64,000 nucleotides of DNA from Clostridium porci (GTDB lineage: Bacteria > Bacillota > Clostridia > Lachnospirales > Lachnospiraceae), in NCBI RefSeq assembly GCF_009696375.1, contig NZ_VUMD01000011.1, positions 62,001 to 126,000 on the forward strand. Reading direction: 5' to 3'. The notes under the pieces were generated by a model that saw only the letters and a program-made list of their open reading frames with translations, did no database searches and was not told the origin of the DNA. The position numbers were made by a program, and so were the translations under genes. This document shows, piece by piece, positions 49,319 to 59,641 of this stretch (position 1 is its first letter; every line of letters begins with the position of its first letter).

Positions 49319-51898
49319 ATGATGGAACGATATACACCACAGGCTCAGGAAGCACTGGGACTGGCAGTAGGGGTGGCAGAGACCTTAAACCATGGATATG
49401 TGGGGACGGAGCATCTGCTTATCGGACTATTGCAGGAGGGAACCGGCGTGGCAGCCAAGGTGCTGGAGGAAAACGGCGTGGAGGAGGACAGGGTTATGGA
49501 GCTGGTAAGCCAGCTTATCGCGCCGAATCCTGCGGTACAGACGGCAGACCGGGCTGCCTATACGCCAAGGGCGCGCCGGGTGATAGAGAACAGCTACCGG
49601 GAGGCTGTCCGCTTTAAAGCGGTTCAGATAGGGACCGAACACATTTTAATCGCTATATTGAGGGAAGGGGACTGCGTGGCAAGCCGTCTTTTAAATACTA
49701 TAGGCGTCAATATACAGAAGCTCTACATCGATCTTCTGGCAGCTATGGGTGAGGATGCGCCGGCTGTGAAGGAGGAGCTTCAGGGAGGAAAAGCAGGCAG
49801 GAGGGGCAATGCCACTCCTACGCTGGACAGCTACAGCCGTAATCTGACCCAGATGGCGGCAGAGGGCCGTCTGGACCCGGTTATCGGCCGTGAACAGGAG
49901 ATTCAGCGGCTAATCCAGATTCTCAGCCGCCGGACGAAGAATAATCCCTGCCTTATGGGAGAGCCGGGCGTGGGTAAAACAGCCGTAGTGGAGGGACTCG
50001 CCCAGATGATAGCAGCGGGAAATGTTCCTGAAACCATTGCTGATAAGCGTGTGATGACCCTGGATCTGTCTGGAATGGTGGCAGGTTCCAAGTACAGAGG
50101 TGAATTTGAGGAACGGATTAAGAAGGTGATTGCCGAGGTGGCCGGCTCAGGAGATGTGCTGCTGTTTATTGATGAAATTCATACAATCATCGGAGCCGGG
50201 GGAGCAGAGGGAGCTTTGGATGCTTCCAATATTTTAAAGCCGTCTCTTGCAAGAGGGGAGCTGCAGCTGATCGGCGCCACCACCATCAATGAGTACCGCA
50301 AATACATTGAAAAGGATTCCGCCCTGGAGCGCCGCTTCCAGCCTGTGGTTGTGGATGAGCCTTCCGAGGAGGAATCGATAGCGATTCTTAAGGGCTTGAG
50401 AAGCCGTTATGAGGAGCACCATAAGGTAGAGATTACCGACGATGCCTTAGAAGCTGCTGTGAAGCTGTCCAGCCGCTATATCAATGATCGGTTCCTTCCA
50501 GATAAGGCTATTGATCTGATTGACGAGGCTTCCTCCCGGATCAGGCTGATGAATTATACCAAGCCCTCAAAGCTTAAGGACTATGAAGCGCAGATAGAGG
50601 AGCTAGAGGGCCAGAAGGAGGAGGCTATCAAGAAGGAGGCATATGAGAAGGCGGGAGAGTTGAAAAAGAAGCAGGAGAAGCTTCGGGAGAGGATAAACCA
50701 GACATTGGAGAAATGGCAAAAGGAGAGAGATTTAAGAAAGCTGGTAGTCAGTGAGAATGAAATTGCCGATGTAGTATCGGGATGGACTAAAATTCCGGTG
50801 AAGAAGCTGGCGGAGGAGGAATCGGAGCGGCTCAGGAATCTGGAGCATATCCTCCACCAGCGTGTGGTGGGGCAGGAGGAAGCTGTAAATGCCATTGCGA
50901 AGGCGATTCGCAGAGGCAGAGTAGGGCTTAAGGATCCTAAGCGCCCCATTGGTTCGTTCCTGTTTTTAGGTCCTACGGGAGTGGGTAAGACGGAGTTGTC
51001 CAAGGCTCTTGCAGAGGCTATGTTTGGTACGGAAAACGCCTTAATTCGGGTTGATATGTCCGAATATATGGAAAAGCACAGCGTATCTAAGATGATTGGC
51101 TCACCGCCAGGCTATGTAGGATATGACGAGGGAGGCCAGCTAAGCGAGAAGGTTCGCAGAAATCCTTATTCCGTAATCCTTTTTGATGAGATAGAGAAGG
51201 CACATCCCGATGTGTTTAACATTTTCCTTCAGGTACTGGACGACGGCCATATTACAGACGCTCAGGGGCGTAAGATTGATTTTAAGAATACGATCATAAT
51301 CATGACCTCCAATGCAGGCGCTCAGAATATTATCGCTCCCAAGCGTCTGGGCTTTGGTGTGGTAAGTGATGCCAAGGCAGATTATAATTTCATGAAGGAA
51401 CGGGTGATGGATGAGGTTAAGCATCTTTTTAAACCGGAGTTCTTAAACCGTATTGATGAGGTGATTGTATTTCATCAGCTTAACAGGGAGCATATTAAGG
51501 GAATTGCGGATATTATGGTGGGAACCATCGCCAATCGGTGCAGAACCCAGTTGGGTATCGCTTTGACTGTGACGGATGAGGCAAAGGATTATCTGATTGA
51601 TAAGGGATATGATGAGAAATATGGAGCAAGGCCTCTAAGAAGAACCATTCAGAATCTGGTAGAAGACAGGATGGCTGAGGAAATGCTGGAGAACCGTATC
51701 AAAGCAGGTGTTTCTGTAGAAGTGGGCCTTGACGGTGAGAAGCTAGCGTTTCATGTGAGGGGGAAGAAAAGCCCCAGGACAGGGGGAGCCGGCTCCAAAA
51801 AGACAGGCGAAAGTGCAAGCGGAAATATTAGGAAACCGTCCAGGGTAAAAACAGAAGGTAAAAGGAAGATGGAAGCCGGAACAAGAAAGAGTGAATGA
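49319..51898 (+). CDS. clpC: ClpC, AAA+ unfoldase
   Basis: 859 aa. An N-terminal double Clp repeat is followed by AAA-1 (Walker A GEPGVGKT, Walker [11 protein letters not shown]), a middle domain with a UVR-like coiled coil (residues about 420-470), and AAA-2 (GPTGVGKTE). The C-terminus extends in a basic Lys/Gly/Ser-rich tail. With ClpP it unfolds and degrades proteins, including McsB-marked ones. Confidence 0.95.
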   Translation: MMERYTPQAQEALGLAVGVAETLNHGYVGTEHLLIGLLQEGTGVAAKVLEENGVEEDRVMELVSQLIAPNPAVQTADRAAYTPRARRVIENSYREAVRFKAVQIGTEHILIAILREGDCVASRLLNTIGVNIQKLYIDLLAAMGEDAPAVKEELQGGKAGRRGNATPTLDSYSRNLTQMAAEGRLDPVIGREQEIQRLIQILSRRTKNNPCLMGEPGVGKTAVVEGLAQMIAAGNVPETIADKRVMTLDLSGMVAGSKYRGEFEERIKKVIAEVAGSGDVLLFIDEIHTIIGAGGAEGALDASNILKPSLARGELQLIGATTINEYRKYIEKDSALERRFQPVVVDEPSEEESIAILKGLRSRYEEHHKVEITDDALEAAVKLSSRYINDRFLPDKAIDLIDEASSRIRLMNYTKPSKLKDYEAQIEELEGQKEEAIKKEAYEKAGELKKKQEKLRERINQTLEKWQKERDLRKLVVSENEIADVVSGWTKIPVKKLAEEESERLRNLEHILHQRVVGQEEAVNAIAKAIRRGRVGLKDPKRPIGSFLFLGPTGVGKTELSKALAEAMFGTENALIRVDMSEYMEKHSVSKMIGSPPGYVGYDEGGQLSEKVRRNPYSVILFDEIEKAHPDVFNIFLQVLDDGHITDAQGRKIDFKNTIIIMTSNAGAQNIIAPKRLGFGVVSDAKADYNFMKERVMDEVKHLFKPEFLNRIDEVIVFHQLNREHIKGIADIMVGTIANRCRTQLGIALTVTDEAKDYLIDKGYDEKYGARPLRRTIQNLVEDRMAEEMLENRIKAGVSVEVGLDGEKLAFHVRGKKSPRTGGAGSKKTGESASGNIRKPSRVKTEGKRKMEAGTRKSE

Positions 51899-51917
51899 AA
51901 ATCGAACAAATTTTAAC

Positions 51918-51946
51918 TGGTCATTTAGCGGGTCATGTTGTATAAT
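51918..51946 (+). promoter_or_regulatory. Promoter of the 138-aa gene, with a folded leader
   Basis: TGGTCA (51918-51923), 17 bp and TATAAT (51941-51946). The leader that follows contains a nested hairpin: ATCAGA (51994-51999)/TCTGAT (52028-52033) enclosing GTAGC-CGG-GCTAC (52007-52019). It resembles a structured RNA but I cannot place it in a riboswitch class. Confidence 0.55.
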
Positions 51947-52086
51947 TTTCATGAAAGGCAAATTGAATGTAGCCAGTCAAGCCGATCCGGGCAATCAGAC
52001 AAAGCGGTAGCCGGGCTACTGTGTTAATCTGATGTGAAATGCGAATTCAGAATAGGGATTGGAATAATCAGCAGGAGGATAAAAAA

Positions 52087-52503
52087 ATGCCGGTCATTGA
52101 GGAGTTAATCTGCATTGAGCAGGATGGTACGATTAGTTTTGGCAATTATAAGTTAGGTCAGAAGGCCAAGAAGTCCGATTTTGAATATCAGGGGGATATA
52201 TACAAGGTTAAGACCTATAACGAGATTACCAAGCTGGAGCGCAACGACATGTTCGTGTATGAGTCGGTACCGGGTACTGCGGCAGAGCATTTTAAGGTTA
52301 CAAATGCAGGCGTGGAATTTTCTGTGGAAGGCAGTCAGGATGCGCAGATTACCGTTCAGTTGGAAGAGGATACCGATTATGAGGTCTATGTAAATAATGT
52401 AGCTGCGGGCAATATGAAAACCAATATGAGCGGTAAGCTCAGTGTAAGCGTGGAGCTGGAGGAAGGCGTAGCCGTTCAAGTCAGGGCAGTAAAAAGAATT
52501 TAG
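52087..52503 (+). CDS. Conserved hypothetical protein, 138 aa
   Basis: No signal peptide or membrane helix. It appears all-beta, with an acidic second half. AGGAGG lies 8 nt before ATG 52087, which is preferred over 52039. Preceded by its own promoter and followed by a terminator, so monocistronic between clpC and radA. I do not recognise the family. Confidence 0.75.
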   Translation: MPVIEELICIEQDGTISFGNYKLGQKAKKSDFEYQGDIYKVKTYNEITKLERNDMFVYESVPGTAAEHFKVTNAGVEFSVEGSQDAQITVQLEEDTDYEVYVNNVAAGNMKTNMSGKLSVSVELEEGVAVQVRAVKRI

Positions 52504-52509
52504 TTTAAA

Positions 52510-52600
52510 GGAGCTGCTGCAAAACAGCTCCTTACGGGAAAGCTACACAAAAGCACGGTTCCAGTCACTATAAAAGTCACTTGGAACCGTGTTCTTTTGT
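52510..52600 (+). terminator. Double hairpin terminator (repeat-like)
   Basis: The first hairpin is GGAGCTG/CAGCTCC (52510-52531). A second, perfect 10-bp stem CACGGTTCCA/TGGAACCGTG (52554-52591) ends in TTCTTTTG. The GAGCTGCTGCAAAA and CACGGTTCCA parts recur together at 11056-11155. Confidence 0.75.
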
Positions 52601-52716
52601 TTGTGAAGCTGATTTTTAAGCTGTTATAGCATTTTTATTGTACAACATACTCTTTTGTGGTTACGCCGGGGAACTGTTAAAGGGACAATGACATAAAGGA
52701 GTTCAGGGAGGATAAC

Positions 52717-54117
52717 ATGGCGAAGGCAAAAACAACTGCATTTTTCTGCAAGGAGTGCGGATACGAATCAGCTAAATGGATGGGACAGTGCCCTGGCTGC
52801 AGAGCCTGGAACTCAATGGTGGAGGAGCCTGTTACAAAGGCAGCTAAGACGGTTGGAATGGGCCGAATGAGTTTGGGCGGGCAGGCCGGTCTGGGAACTG
52901 CTGGATTAGGTATTCAGGCAAAACCGGCCCGTTTGTCGGAGATTGATATAGAGGAGCAAGATCGGGTTTCTACTGGCTTTAAGGAACTGGACCGTGTGCT
53001 GGGAGATGGTATTGTAGCCGGTTCCCTGGTGCTGGTAGGAGGCGATCCTGGCATCGGAAAGTCTACCCTTCTTCTTCAGGTGTGCAGAAATCTTGCAAAT
53101 GCAGGGCAGAAGGTGCTTTATATATCAGGTGAGGAATCCTTAAAACAGATTAAAATGCGCGCGAACCGTATCGGCACTGTAGAGGGAGATTTAAAATTTC
53201 TCTGTGAGACAAGCCTGGAGCGGATTGAAGGAGCGATTGATATGGAAAGGCCCCAGATAGCGGTCATTGACTCCATTCAAACCATGTACCGGGAAGAAAT
53301 AAGCTCTGCTCCCGGAAGCGTGAGCCAGGTGCGGGAGTCAACTGGAATCTTGATGCAGATTGCTAAGAGCCGAGGGATTGCCATCTTTGTGGTAGGCCAT
53401 GTGACAAAGGAGGGAGTGGTAGCCGGTCCCAGAGTGCTGGAGCATATGGTGGACACGGTTCTTTATTTTGAAGGGGACAGAAATGCCTCCTACCGGATTT
53501 TAAGAAGCGTAAAGAACCGTTTCGGCTCTACCAATGAGATCGGGGTATTTGAGATGAGGGAGCAGGGACTGGTGGAGGTGGAGAATCCTTCCGAGTACAT
53601 GCTGGATGGCAGGCCGGAACAGGCCTCTGGCGCTGTGGTATCCTGTTCGTTAGAGGGAACCAGACCGATCCTTTTGGAGGTTCAGGCCTTGGTGGCTGAG
53701 ACGAACTTCGGCATGCCCCGCCGTACGGCCGCAGGAACCGATTATAACCGTGTGAATCTGTTGATGGCAGTGCTGGAGAAACGGTGCCGCTACGAGATGT
53801 CCCGCTTTGATGCTTATGTGAATATTGCGGGGGGGATGAAGATGAATGAGCCGGCGTTGGATTTGGCTATTGTGATGGCTCTTATGTCCAGCTACAAGGA
53901 TCGTCCTGTGAACCCAAAGATGATGGTATTTGGAGAGGTTGGACTTTCAGGAGAGGTTCGTGCGGTATCCCAGGCTGACCAGAGGGTAAGCGAAGGGCTG
54001 AAACTGGGCTTTTCCACCTGTGTTCTGCCTAAGGTTTCCAGGGACAAGATGAAAGGAGTAAACGGGATGGAGCTCATAGGAGTCTCCAATGTCAGGGAAG
54101 CCATTGGCCTATTGTGA
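52717..54117 (+). CDS. radA: RadA (Sms), DNA repair ATPase
   Basis: 466 aa. An N-terminal C4 zinc finger (CKECGYESAKWMGQCPGC) is followed by a RecA-like core with Walker A GGDPGIGKST, the RadA-specific KNRFGSTNE motif and a Lon-protease-like C-terminal domain. It helps branch migration in recombination. The gene order clpC, radA is common in Firmicutes. Confidence 0.95.
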   Translation: MAKAKTTAFFCKECGYESAKWMGQCPGCRAWNSMVEEPVTKAAKTVGMGRMSLGGQAGLGTAGLGIQAKPARLSEIDIEEQDRVSTGFKELDRVLGDGIVAGSLVLVGGDPGIGKSTLLLQVCRNLANAGQKVLYISGEESLKQIKMRANRIGTVEGDLKFLCETSLERIEGAIDMERPQIAVIDSIQTMYREEISSAPGSVSQVRESTGILMQIAKSRGIAIFVVGHVTKEGVVAGPRVLEHMVDTVLYFEGDRNASYRILRSVKNRFGSTNEIGVFEMREQGLVEVENPSEYMLDGRPEQASGAVVSCSLEGTRPILLEVQALVAETNFGMPRRTAAGTDYNRVNLLMAVLEKRCRYEMSRFDAYVNIAGGMKMNEPALDLAIVMALMSSYKDRPVNPKMMVFGEVGLSGEVRAVSQADQRVSEGLKLGFSTCVLPKVSRDKMKGVNGMELIGVSNVREAIGLL

Positions 54118-54199
54118 TCAGGTACAAGAAGACTCTGAATTGCTTTTTCAGACACGATTGCTTTAGCAAATATGCTGCAATCCGTTCACCGCAATTCAC

Positions 54200-54429
54200 C
54201 CGGAGCTGTGCCTTGGGATCGGCATTGCGACGTTTCTGTTGCTGTTGCGGCTCAAAATACCTGTGTCGGTTTCTGTCTTGTGGGCGGGCTGTTCACGCTG
54301 ATCTACGCAGCGGTGTTCGGACTGCTGGCCTACTTCATTACAGAGCATGATCCCGTTTGGGGCTGGGTGATCTTCGGACTGGTATTCCTTGTCGCCGGTA
54401 CGCTGCACCTACGCGCACAGGATAGCTGA
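54200..54429 (+). pseudogene. Membrane protein fragment with a frameshift
   Basis: A hydrophobic stretch (LCLGIGIATFLLLLRLKIPV) in one frame continues after a shift near 54285 as LFTLIYAAVFGLLAYFITEH and GLVFLVAGTLHLRA in another. No start or ribosome site is visible. The base composition and company suggest a piece of a mobile element. Confidence 0.4.
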
Positions 54430-54450
54430 AACACAGCGCGAGATCACGCC

Positions 54451-54585
54451 TTAGAGCGCCCGTATGCCCGTCGGGGTCACGCTGGTCATCCTGCCATTCT
54501 CGGCCTTGACTGCTGCGGCAAGAGCAGACAGCGAAATCACCTCGCCGCGTTTTGCCTTTTCTTCCAGCTCGCCCACAGACGGGGG
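54451..54585 (-). pseudogene. Short reverse-strand gene fragment
   Basis: Reads SVGELEEKAKRGEVISLSAL and continues to a stop at 54451. It has the look of the end of a large conjugative-element protein, but I cannot name it. No start. Confidence 0.3.
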
Positions 54586-54661
54586 GTATTGATTTGTCCG
54601 TCGATCATTTATCAGAACAAACCCATTATGAGAAGATAAAAAAGTCTATTCCATATGGGTA

Positions 54662-55108
54662 TGTGCCAACCCGCCAAAGTATCGAGAGAATACGATTAAC
54701 CGATATTTCATTCAGGAAGAAAATCTGGTGGGGGATGTGGTTGAAGCAAAAGAAAACTATGATTTATTTACAGCGGTAATTATCTGTCTGGGACATTCCG
54801 GGGATGATAAATATGCCGGGATACTGAAATTGTTGGATGTGCTTCTTTCTTCGGAGACAGAGCCGGAGGAGAAAAAGAAAATTCTTCAGGATGATTTCCA
54901 TATTAAAATGACAAAGACATTGGAAAGTGAGGTGCAGACCATGTGTAATCTGAGTAAAGGCGTAGAAGAAAAAGGAATTGAGATTGGTACGTTAAGAGCG
55001 ATACAGAATTTAATGGAAACATTAAAATTGACAGCGGAGCAGGCAATGGCGGCATTGAAAGTTCCGGATTCTGAACAGGAAAAATATGCAGGTATGCTGA
55101 AAAAATAG
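54662..55108 (+). pseudogene. Rpn-family nuclease/transposase, C-terminal remnant
   Basis: About 149 codons reading NPPKYRENTINRYFIQEENL and ending with the coiled CNLSKGVEEKGIEIG and LTAEQAMAALK segments typical of PD-(D/E)XK (Rpn) transposase-like proteins of clostridia. The catalytic N-terminal domain is missing, so it is inactive. Confidence 0.65.
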
Positions 55109-55210
55109 AAGCAAGATAATTCTAAGGTTATGTATATGAGCTTCGGTAAAATGCAGTAAATCCCCGGCTGAAATAGAATACCGCCGGGGATGTCTGTATG
55201 GAGGGCGAAG

Positions 55211-55766
55211 ATGGAGGATAAAACAGATAAAAGCTACAGGATCATGTATGGGGTTATGAACCGGCTGGATGAAATTTTGTGTTCTTATCAGGGATATGGC
55301 CATTAGTCTGTGTATGTTGATATGAATTCCCTTGCGCTTTTTGCCAGACTTCTTGTAGATGGTCTGATAAAAGCACAGCCATATTATTATGGGTATGATG
55401 CGGAGATTAACAATGACGAAGAGGCTGTTGCTATTTACAGAGAACTTGCACCGCAGACAAGGTGGAGAGCAGGCCGCCATACACAGATCGAACCGATCCG
55501 GATGAACGCCTTAAAGCAGTCTGATGCGATGGGCATACCCATATATGATGGTTATATTTATTATCCGGATACTACTTTTCCCAATGATAGCTGTCTGAAA
55601 TATGATAATCTGGTAATAGACGTAAGCATCAGATAAACGCAAGTCTGTTCCTTTTGATGTTAGCCACTTGAACTATGTTCCGATTGTAGATTCTGCGGAA
55701 ATAAAAACATCCGTAAAAGGGCGTATTGAGAATATTCTTGAACAGGCTCGAAACGGGGAAATATAA
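55211..55766 (+). pseudogene. Unknown gene broken by a nonsense codon and a frameshift
   Basis: GGAGGG precedes ATG 55211. The frame reads MEDKTDKSYRIMYGVMNRLD, meets TAG at 55304, and continues in the same frame to 55636 (FARLLVDGLIKAQPYYYGYD). A one-base shift then leads into RKSVPFDVSHLNYVPIVDS and a stop at 55764. The last part faintly recalls the end of TIR-like nucleotide-binding proteins; this is tentative. Confidence 0.5.
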
Positions 55767-55800
55767 ATATCCAGACAGTCTGCATTAACTATTCAGTCAA

Positions 55801-55839
55801 GCCGCGACCAACTTTTGCGGTTGGTCGCGGCCTCTTTTT
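55801..55839 (+). terminator. Rho-independent terminator
   Basis: A perfect 11-bp stem, GCCGCGACCAA/TTGGTCGCGGC, with a 9-nt loop, followed by CTCTTTTT. The 55840-56074 stretch after it holds no gene. Confidence 0.85.
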
Positions 55840-56074
55840 GGGATGCAAATTTAGCTTCTACACAACCTGGGGCTGTTGACAAAGTGCCTGATCATTTATT
55901 ACGAGTGGAAAAATGGCAGTAAAAAAGACGCCCACTGGCGTCATCCCATACATCTTATCATCCTTTTTAAGTTCAAAGCGGTCGCAGAGAGGAGGCAGTG
56001 GTCCTCCGCTGCCTCTAACCCCCGTCGCAAGACGCGTGTTAAGTTATGTAGTGCTTTTTATTTTTAAATAGTAG

Positions 56075-56103
56075 TTGACACTTGTGGGATGATGTGGTAT
56101 TAT
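56075..56103 (+). promoter_or_regulatory. Promoter of tRNA-Trp
   Basis: TTGACA (56075-56080), 17 bp, TATTAT (56098-56103) with TGG just before the -10. It starts 30 bp before the tRNA, as for stable RNA genes. Confidence 0.8.
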
Positions 56104-56132
56104 AACGAAGGCTTAAGAGTGCCAGGATACCT

Positions 56133-56203
56133 AGGGGAATAGTTCAATGGTAGAGCAGCGGTCTCCAAAACCGTAGATGGGGGTTCGAGCCCCTCTTCCC
56201 CTG
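56133..56203 (+). tRNA. trnW: tRNA-Trp (CCA anticodon)
   Basis: 71 nt. The acceptor stem AGGGGAA pairs with TTCCCCT, discriminator G. The D arm is AGTTCAATGGTAGAGCA. The anticodon loop CTCCAAA gives CCA at 56165-56167. The T arm GGGGG-TTCGAGC-CCCTC is standard. The 3' CCA is not encoded. Confidence 0.95.
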
Positions 56204-56214
56204 CTAAGGATTTT

Positions 56215-56256
56215 GAGGCTGAAAACCTTGTATTTACAAGGCTTTCGGCCTCTTTT
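56215..56256 (+). terminator. Terminator of tRNA-Trp
   Basis: A nested stem: GAGGCTGAAA pairs with TTTCGGCCTC (one G-U), then CCTTGT with ACAAGG around ATTT; TTTTATT follows. Confidence 0.85.
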
Positions 56257-56337
56257 ATTCCAGCTTACCGTTCTTCCGGTCACATCATTTTCGGTCTGCT
56301 TATTACAATTATGACAATTTTGCAGGAAACCGGGAAA

Positions 56338-57273
56338 CTATTTTTGCGGAGCAGGATATTTTGTTTCACCAACAATTTCATTCAGCTTCAAATTGCCATA
56401 GGAAAAATCTTCGACTTCACGTACTTTTTGACCGAGAAATTCGCTGTGGCAATACATCCCATGAATATACTTATTTTTTAAATGAATAAATGCTTTATCA
56501 GAGAAACGGGCGACCAGCGGATTGGAAATGCCGACCTCCAAACAACGAATACCGTGTGCATCAGGAAATAGGATTTTCAGAGCCTGTTCGCTGAACTGGA
56601 AAAAATGCCAGGGACGTTCGTGGCTGCCGTAGCAGTAATGTGTTTCGATAAATACATATCCTCCGGGTTTCAACAGCTTGATAATTTCATTTGCAGCGAT
56701 CCATGGCATGGCTAAATGCTCGAAAACAGCAGAAGAAAAGATCAGGTCAAATTTTTTATCAAAGTAACTGGACAAATGGTGCGCGTCTCCCACAACATCG
56801 ACATTGGGGCCATCGTAAATATCAAATCCAGTATAATTGGCCTTTTCAAACAGATGACCAAAGTCGGCGCCGGTGACAACCCTGGAACCGATTTCCAGCA
56901 CATCATTTCCTATTTTATCGCAGAGTTTCTTTAAGTATTCGGGCCATTCTCCGTGTTTGATGTTTTGTGCCATAGGAACTGACGGATCGAGAAGTGCCTC
57001 ATCATAACGGTAAAATCTTCCTTCTGCTTTTCCGAAAAGTTCATAGTGCAACAGTGGATTTATATTACTTTCCCGGACATCAGGATTCAGATCTAAATAA
57101 ACGGCAGTATTGAATCTTTCAGAGGGATTCAAACTTTTTATCCATCCTGTTTTCAAGTAATGCTTAGCAGGATGGATAAAATGAGCAAATCCCCCCTTCG
57201 ATAAATACCTGTCCTTATACCATTTTTCATCAAAAAATTCCGATTCAGAAATTACCTTTGTTTCCGCATCCAT
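56338..57273 (-). CDS. SAM-dependent methyltransferase, glycan-locus type
   Basis: 311 aa. The N-terminal region (FFDEKWYKDRYL, AVYLDLNPDVRES) is like those fused to glycosyl/methyltransferases. A class I methyltransferase domain follows, with DVLEIGSRVV as motif I and FDLIFSSAVFEHL later. The start at 57273 is preferred because GAGGGAGAAAAG precedes it; 57309 is the longer option. It is alone and convergent to tRNA-Trp. Substrate unknown, possibly a surface sugar or lipid. Confidence 0.78.
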   Translation of the reverse strand: MDAETKVISESEFFDEKWYKDRYLSKGGFAHFIHPAKHYLKTGWIKSLNPSERFNTAVYLDLNPDVRESNINPLLHYELFGKAEGRFYRYDEALLDPSVPMAQNIKHGEWPEYLKKLCDKIGNDVLEIGSRVVTGADFGHLFEKANYTGFDIYDGPNVDVVGDAHHLSSYFDKKFDLIFSSAVFEHLAMPWIAANEIIKLLKPGGYVFIETHYCYGSHERPWHFFQFSEQALKILFPDAHGIRCLEVGISNPLVARFSDKAFIHLKNKYIHGMYCHSEFLGQKVREVEDFSYGNLKLNEIVGETKYPAPQK

Positions 57274-57309
57274 TATCTTTTCTCCCTCGTAAGGCCTTAA
57301 TTTTGACAC

Positions 57310-57829
57310 GATTATAACTAATAATTAAGACAGACCGCAGACCTTTAAAAAGCATTATATTTATGCGTTTTTTACAAGTGACAATGAAAAGGGGAAACTT
57401 CTAAGGCATTCGCCTGTTTAAAATTTCTCCCAATGCCGTATTTTGTGATCTGTTGAGATACCTCCGCTATCATAATTATCTTACCATAAAAATTGAAAGG
57501 GAACAAGATGATTATATTAGTTGGGAACATCCACTCTGAAATGTCAACGAGCCCATACATTACGAATGAATTATGTCGAAAAATTGGATGAACTCTTGGC
57601 TTTTTTTATAGCTATCTTTCTGAGTACGTAAGAATTTCGGACCAATAGCAGCATGCCATAGGCGCTCTTCCCGAAAAATAGTAACTGATATAAGGAAAGA
57701 GGAATGTCTGATAATCTTGACTTACGTTGAAATCTGTTCTAGTATTAGTATGATTGCATGTATTTAAAATGTCGTTATTTTTGTCTGTATCAGGCGGAGA
57801 ATCGGAGAAAAGAATCGGAGAGAAGAATC
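57310..57829. other. Intergenic stretch without a gene
   Basis: 520 bp between divergent genes. AT-rich, with a possible minus-strand TATAAT near 57315 for the methyltransferase. Open frames are short and lack support, including a 27-codon one at 57509. Confidence 0.5.
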
Positions 57830-58978
57830 ATGAATAAAAAAGAAGCCAATGAGATTAAAAAGCTTTTTACCCCTGCAAACTGTGCTATCAGCCGAATTTG
57901 CGGCTGTTATGTGGATTCAGAGAAGAATAAGAAAACGGAGCTTAAGGAAGCCTTTTTGTCCCTGCCAGAGGAGGAAGCCTTCAAATATTTCACTATTTTC
58001 AGAAATGCTTTGTCTGGTACGGTGGGAAAGAATTTGATTAACATGGAATTTCCTTTACATACAGAAGCGGAAGGCGGAACCCAGCATTTCCTTTTAAAGC
58101 TAAGAGACAGCCAATTAAAGGACGATGAGCTGCTGGAGGCGTTTTACGACAAGGTTATTGCCAGCTATGACTATGCAGAAAATTACTATATTATTCTCAT
58201 TCACTGCGCTTATGATATTCCGGCCAGATCGGCTGACGGCCTGGAGATGTTTGACGCTTCTGATTATGTATATGAGTTTATTCAGTGTACGCTCTGCCCG
58301 GTAAAGCTTTCCAAAGCTGGCCTCTGTTACAATACGCAGACCAATACCATTGAAAACCGCAGCAGGGACTGGCTGGTGGAGGCGCCGGAGCAGGGATTTT
58401 TATTCCCGGCTTTTAACGAGAGAAATTCGGATCTTCATGGGCTGCTCTACTATGCAAAAAACCCGGAGAAAATGCCGGAAGCCCTGATTGACAATCTGTT
58501 GGGCTGTGTTGTGCCTATGACAGCCAAAAGCCAGAAGGAGACGTTTCAGGCGATTGTGGAGGAAACTCTTGGAGAGCGCTGCGATTTTGAGACTGTGAAG
58601 AATATCCATGAAAATCTCAGCGAGCTGGTGGAGGAGACGAAGGACGAGCCCGCACCTTTGATGCTGGATAAGTATCAGGTAAAAAAGCTTTTGGAGACAA
58701 ATGGAGCCAGTCCCGAAGGATTGGAAGAGTTTGACAAACGTTATGCCAATGTAGAGGATGGTTCTTCCGCCGCGTTTGTTGCTTCCAATGTAGTCAACAC
58801 CAAAAGCTTTGAAATTAAGACACCGGATGTAAGCATCAAGGTGGCGCCTGATAAAACCTATTTGGTAGAAAATAAAATGATTGATGGCAGGCCATGTATT
58901 GTCATTGCCATCAGCGAGCATGTGGAAATTAACGGAATTTCTGTCCGGCCGGTAGCTGCTCCGAAAGAAGAGGAATAA
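57830..58978 (+). CDS. DUF4317 domain protein
   Basis: 382 aa. The start MNKKEANEIKKLFTPANCAI and the ISRICGCYVD and TLxD-like segments match DUF4317, a cytosolic family found mainly in clostridia, function unknown. ATG 57830 is used because the family begins here; GGAGAG is upstream. The C-terminal third is Glu/Lys-rich. Confidence 0.82.
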   Translation: MNKKEANEIKKLFTPANCAISRICGCYVDSEKNKKTELKEAFLSLPEEEAFKYFTIFRNALSGTVGKNLINMEFPLHTEAEGGTQHFLLKLRDSQLKDDELLEAFYDKVIASYDYAENYYIILIHCAYDIPARSADGLEMFDASDYVYEFIQCTLCPVKLSKAGLCYNTQTNTIENRSRDWLVEAPEQGFLFPAFNERNSDLHGLLYYAKNPEKMPEALIDNLLGCVVPMTAKSQKETFQAIVEETLGERCDFETVKNIHENLSELVEETKDEPAPLMLDKYQVKKLLETNGASPEGLEEFDKRYANVEDGSSAAFVASNVVNTKSFEIKTPDVSIKVAPDKTYLVENKMIDGRPCIVIAISEHVEINGISVRPVAAPKEEE

Positions 58979-59000
58979 AGAAAATTGCGTACATATGAAT

Positions 59001-59033
59001 GCCGGTTTCCCTGACATAGCCTAGGATACCGGC
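59001..59033. terminator. Bidirectional hairpin between convergent genes
   Basis: GCCGGTTTCC pairs with GGATACCGGC (one mismatch) around 13 nt, with TTTT runs near. It can end both the DUF4317 and hemerythrin transcripts. Confidence 0.65.
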
Positions 59034-59065
59034 AAGCTTTTAAGTCTTTTCTCAGAAGGAAAAGG

Positions 59066-59488
59066 TCAGATACGATCCGCGTTATCACGCATAAAATTAT
59101 ATTCTGCTACCGATCGGTCAAAGGTTTGAATGTGGTAGAAAAGCCAGTCTCTGACCTTCTCGCTTACCTTTTGTACAAAGGCATCGGTAGGGCCCTCCTC
59201 CTCTGTGAGCATTTCATGAAGCTCCTGGACGGTATTTCTCAACTCATCATGCTTTTCTATATGCTCCTTTAAGCCAGGATATTCGATCTCCTTCTGAAGC
59301 GCTTCCTCAGCTTTAAAGTGGAATTCCGTATAATCAGCCAGGAAATTCAGCATTTTAGCTGCTCCGCTCTGGTTGGAGCGTTCTTCACAGCTAACTAATA
59401 AATCATTGATTTTGCTAATCAGTTCCTTATGCTGTGAATCAATGGTTTTATTGCCTGTTAACAGGTCATCTGTAAATTCTGCGTACAT
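59066..59488 (-). CDS. Bacteriohemerythrin
   Basis: 140 aa four-helix di-iron O2-binding protein. Iron ligands appear in the expected order: TIDSQHKELI, FHFKAEE, HIEKHDEL and the late FYHIQTFDRSV. It probably binds oxygen or protects Fe-S enzymes in this anaerobe. GGAGGG precedes the start. Single gene, convergent with DUF4317. Confidence 0.92.
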   Translation of the reverse strand: MYAEFTDDLLTGNKTIDSQHKELISKINDLLVSCEERSNQSGAAKMLNFLADYTEFHFKAEEALQKEIEYPGLKEHIEKHDELRNTVQELHEMLTEEEGPTDAFVQKVSEKVRDWLFYHIQTFDRSVAEYNFMRDNADRI

Positions 59489-59641
59489 GTTGGTCCCTCC
59501 AGCTTTGTTTAATATTATTAATGTAGCACATAAAAGAGAAAAATACTATAGTTTTTGCAACAATTATTAAGAAAAACAGCTTGCCATTTCGTCATGTGAA
59601 TACACTGAATACAGGGAGAGTTATGTGTGTATTTAGTTGTC

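Noticed and set aside
51960-52035. Leader considered as a c-di-GMP-I riboswitch
   Set aside because: It has GGGCAA and AAAGC words but lacks the P2 hairpin with GAAA loop and the conserved CGCAAAGC order.
57509-57592. 27-codon ORF starting MIILVGNIHS
   Set aside because: Too short, no domain, in an AT-rich intergenic zone; could be a remnant but nothing supports it.
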